A program made the position numbers and the translations under genes. From Rhodospirillaceae bacterium (lineage in GTDB: Bacteria > Pseudomonadota > Alphaproteobacteria > DSM-16000 > Inquilinaceae), in assembly GCA_020638575.1 (NCBI GenBank), contig JACKIH010000003.1, positions 3,583,001 to 3,647,000 on the forward strand: a DNA stretch of 64,000 nucleotides, in the 5' to 3' direction. The notes below the pieces were generated by a model. The model made no database searches and was not told the origin of the DNA. It worked only from the letters and a program-made list of their open reading frames with translations. This document shows positions 62,270 through 64,000 of the stretch, in pieces (the first letter of the stretch is position 1; each line of letters opens with the position of its first letter).

Positions 62270-63571
62270 CTAGGGAACGAAACCGTCGGTCTGTTCGACC
62301 GGATCGGGCCGGCTGGCCATCACCCCGTCATCGGCACCGGCCGATGCACTGCGCAGCATCAGCCAGGCGGTCAACGCGCTCAAGCTCCCGGTACAGGTGA
62401 TCACGGCAGCCATCGGCCAGGCATGGTCGGTGACGAGGGCGCCCACCAGGGTAGAGGTGGCCGCCCCGAACGCCATCTGGAAGAAGCCCGACACGCCGCT
62501 GGCGGTTCCGGCGCGCCAGGGATCGACGCTGACCGCACCGGCCATGCCGTTGGGCATGCAAATGCCGTTGCCGAGCGCATGGATCGTCATCGGCAGGAAC
62601 ACCGCCGCCCAGTTTTCATGGCCGCTCACCAGCAGCACCAGCATCAGCGACGCACCCGACACGGTGATGGTGCCGCCCAGCATCATCATGCGCTCAATGC
62701 CCAGCCGCTGGGAAAACCGCGAGGCCAGGAAGTTGCCGGTCATATAGCCGATGGCGGTGATGGCGAAGAACAGGCCGTAGGCGGTGCGCGAGTAGCCCCA
62801 GAGGTCGACGACGATCAGCGGGCCGGCACCGAGGAAGGCGAAGAATCCGCCGGAGGTGAAGGCGACGTGGGCGGTGTAGCCGAGGAAGGCAGGCCGCCGC
62901 AGCAAGGATCCGTAAGTGGCGACCAGGCTCGGCAGGTCGGGCAACGGCACCCGGTCGTGCTTAGTTTCCACCAGCAGCCGCAGGGCAAAGGCGAACACGG
63001 CGATGCCGGCGATGAAGGTCAGCGCAAAGCCGGCGCGCCAGCCGAACAGGTCGTCCAAGAAGCCGCCGGCCATGGGGCCGATCATCGGCGCCACCACCAT
63101 GGCCATGATGATGTAGGCGATGCGGCCGGCCGCTTCGTCGCGGTCGTAAACGTCGCGCACGATGGCCCGCGACAGCACGATGCCGCAGCAGCCGCCGATG
63201 GCCTGGATCACCCGGCCGAGGATCAGCACCTGGATGGACCAGGCGAGCATGCACAACCCGGTGCCGGTGAGGAACAGGATCATGCCGACGATCATCGGCG
63301 GCCGCCGCCCGAAGCGGTCGGAGAACGGCCCGTAGGCAAGTTGCGCGCCGGCAAAGCCGATGAGGAACAGACTCAAGGTGAGCTGCACGGTCGAGGCGTC
63401 GGTGGCGAACACCTGATCGAGACCGGGCAGCGACGGCATGAAGATGTTGAGCGCCAGGGGCGAGATGGCGGTGAGCGCCACCAGGATGGCCAGCGGCGGC
63501 ACGGCCCGTTGGCCATCCGCTCCCGATGCGGCACCCCAGCCGCCCGGCTTGCGCGCGGGCGGAGCGCTCAC
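62270..63571 (-). CDS. MFS transporter, Bcr/CflA family
   Basis: Proton-driven drug exporter of 433 residues with 12 membrane segments. The family start PLALNIFMPSLPGL, motif A SDRFGRRPP in loop 2-3, GRVIQAIGGCCGIVLSRAIVRDV and the motif-C-like GPMAGG are clear. The GTG start overlaps the TGA of the preceding edge gene (GTGA), so it is coupled to it. Possible substrates are drugs or small metabolites. A spacer of 61 bases leads to pmbA. Confidence 0.93.
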   Translation of the reverse strand: MSAPPARKPGGWGAASGADGQRAVPPLAILVALTAISPLALNIFMPSLPGLDQVFATDASTVQLTLSLFLIGFAGAQLAYGPFSDRFGRRPPMIVGMILFLTGTGLCMLAWSIQVLILGRVIQAIGGCCGIVLSRAIVRDVYDRDEAAGRIAYIIMAMVVAPMIGPMAGGFLDDLFGWRAGFALTFIAGIAVFAFALRLLVETKHDRVPLPDLPSLVATYGSLLRRPAFLGYTAHVAFTSGGFFAFLGAGPLIVVDLWGYSRTAYGLFFAITAIGYMTGNFLASRFSQRLGIERMMMLGGTITVSGASLMLVLLVSGHENWAAVFLPMTIHALGNGICMPNGMAGAVSVDPWRAGTASGVSGFFQMAFGAATSTLVGALVTDHAWPMAAVITCTGSLSALTAWLMLRSASAGADDGVMASRPDPVEQTDGFVP

Positions 63572-64000
63572 TGCGCCTCCTCCGAGCGTTGCAGACGGCG
63601 CAGCAGCGACAGCAGGGACGGACCGTCGACCTCGTCCGCCGGCGGTTCGGCGGGCGGTGCTGCAGCGGCGGCACCGCCGTCGTCCACAGTTTCGCCGGGT
63701 GGGCGGCGGCTGGGATAGTGCTCCTCCTCCGGCCAGGCAAAGCGGCCGCGCTTGCGGCGACCGCGGCGGGGTGCGCCATCGCCATCGCCATCGGCGGGCA
63801 GCGCCTCTGCGGTGCCGAACAGGGCGAACTGGCAGTCTGCCGCGACGGCATCGGCCGCACCCTCCGCCCAGGCGGCATCGTCGTCGGGCGGCAGCGGCGG
63901 CAGGTCGATGGTGGCGGGCGCGGCATGCGCGGCGGTGGCAGCAGGCTCGCCGGGCATGTCGTCGTCGTGGTCGAGGCGGATGGCGCGGCGCAGTGGATCG
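63568..64000 (-). CDS. gene truncated at the right edge, C-terminus only
   Basis: A frame runs in from beyond the window's right end and stops at 63568. The visible 144 residues are Ala/Pro/Asp-rich and low-complexity, with a basic GAPRRGRRKRGRFAWPEEEH patch, so they do not identify the protein. An internal ATG at 63957 could be a start, but codons upstream of it also read through to the edge. The stop overlaps the MFS start, so the gene belongs to the same operon. Function is unknown. Confidence 0.6.
   Translation of the reverse strand, partial: DPLRRAIRLDHDDDMPGEPAATAAHAAPATIDLPPLPPDDDAAWAEGAADAVAADCQFALFGTAEALPADGDGDGAPRRGRRKRGRFAWPEEEHYPSRRPPGETVDDGGAAAAAPPAEPPADEVDGPSLLSLLRRLQRSEEAQ

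Overview
This 64-kb window is high-GC DNA (roughly two thirds G+C by eye) from a motile, Gram-negative alphaproteobacterium, most likely a Rhodospirillales-type organism. The evidence is the alphaproteobacterial flagellin, the lipid A/KDO genes, the eukaryote-like NADP isocitrate dehydrogenase, BioY, TRAP transport, and a PlcP plus GT4 glycosyltransferase pair of alphaproteobacterial type. No phage, plasmid or CRISPR signature is visible. The genus assignment is inference.

Layout. 0.4-8 kb: glycogen phosphorylase, a SHOCT-like peptide, a membrane histidine kinase, a SCO1/SenC copper chaperone, then gmd and fcl (GDP-mannose to GDP-fucose). 8-14.3 kb: a TPR/GT41 glycosyltransferase fused to a sulfotransferase-like domain, divergent from a very large flagellin (726 aa), then an orphan protein with its own terminator. 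Together with gmd-fcl this looks like a flagellin glycosylation locus. 14.3-20.5 kb: alpha/beta hydrolase, thrS-infC, an SDR and a ThDP enzyme. 20.5-24.5 kb: a caspase-fold protein that has lost both catalytic residues, divergent from a c-type-heme/HAMP membrane sensor whose gene overlaps a Ser/Thr kinase gene. 24.8-29.4 kb: RND efflux adaptor and pump, separated by a 276-bp element with long terminal inverted repeats. 29.4-42.4 kb: mostly housekeeping genes (acetyltransferase, CDP-alcohol transferase, LysM protein, LOG protein, icd, bioY, iron ABC permease, the formaldehyde pathway frmA-fghA, an N-formylglutamate amidohydrolase-like protein), tRNA-Val(GAC) and a secreted hypothetical protein.

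43-46 kb holds an RTX-repeat secreted protein and small membrane or secreted proteins. 46-55.6 kb is a catabolic island: a LuxR regulator, then glutamine-synthetase-like ligase, aldehyde dehydrogenase and iron alcohol dehydrogenase (consistent with oxidation of an amino alcohol as its gamma-glutamyl conjugate), followed by an SDR with a structured leader and a DctP-Q-M TRAP transporter. 56.2-64 kb: a zinc-ribbon miniprotein, then a long minus-strand operon (edge gene, MFS exporter, pmbA, plcP-like phosphoesterase, agt-like glycosyltransferase, waaA, lpxK) that joins lipid A/KDO synthesis to probable phospholipid-to-glycolipid remodelling.

Most promising for novelty: (1) the GT41-sulfotransferase fusion beside GDP-fucose genes and flagellin; (2) the heme-sensor/kinase/pseudo-caspase cluster; (3) the 276-bp inverted-repeat element inside the efflux operon; (4) the plcP-agt pair within the lipid A operon.
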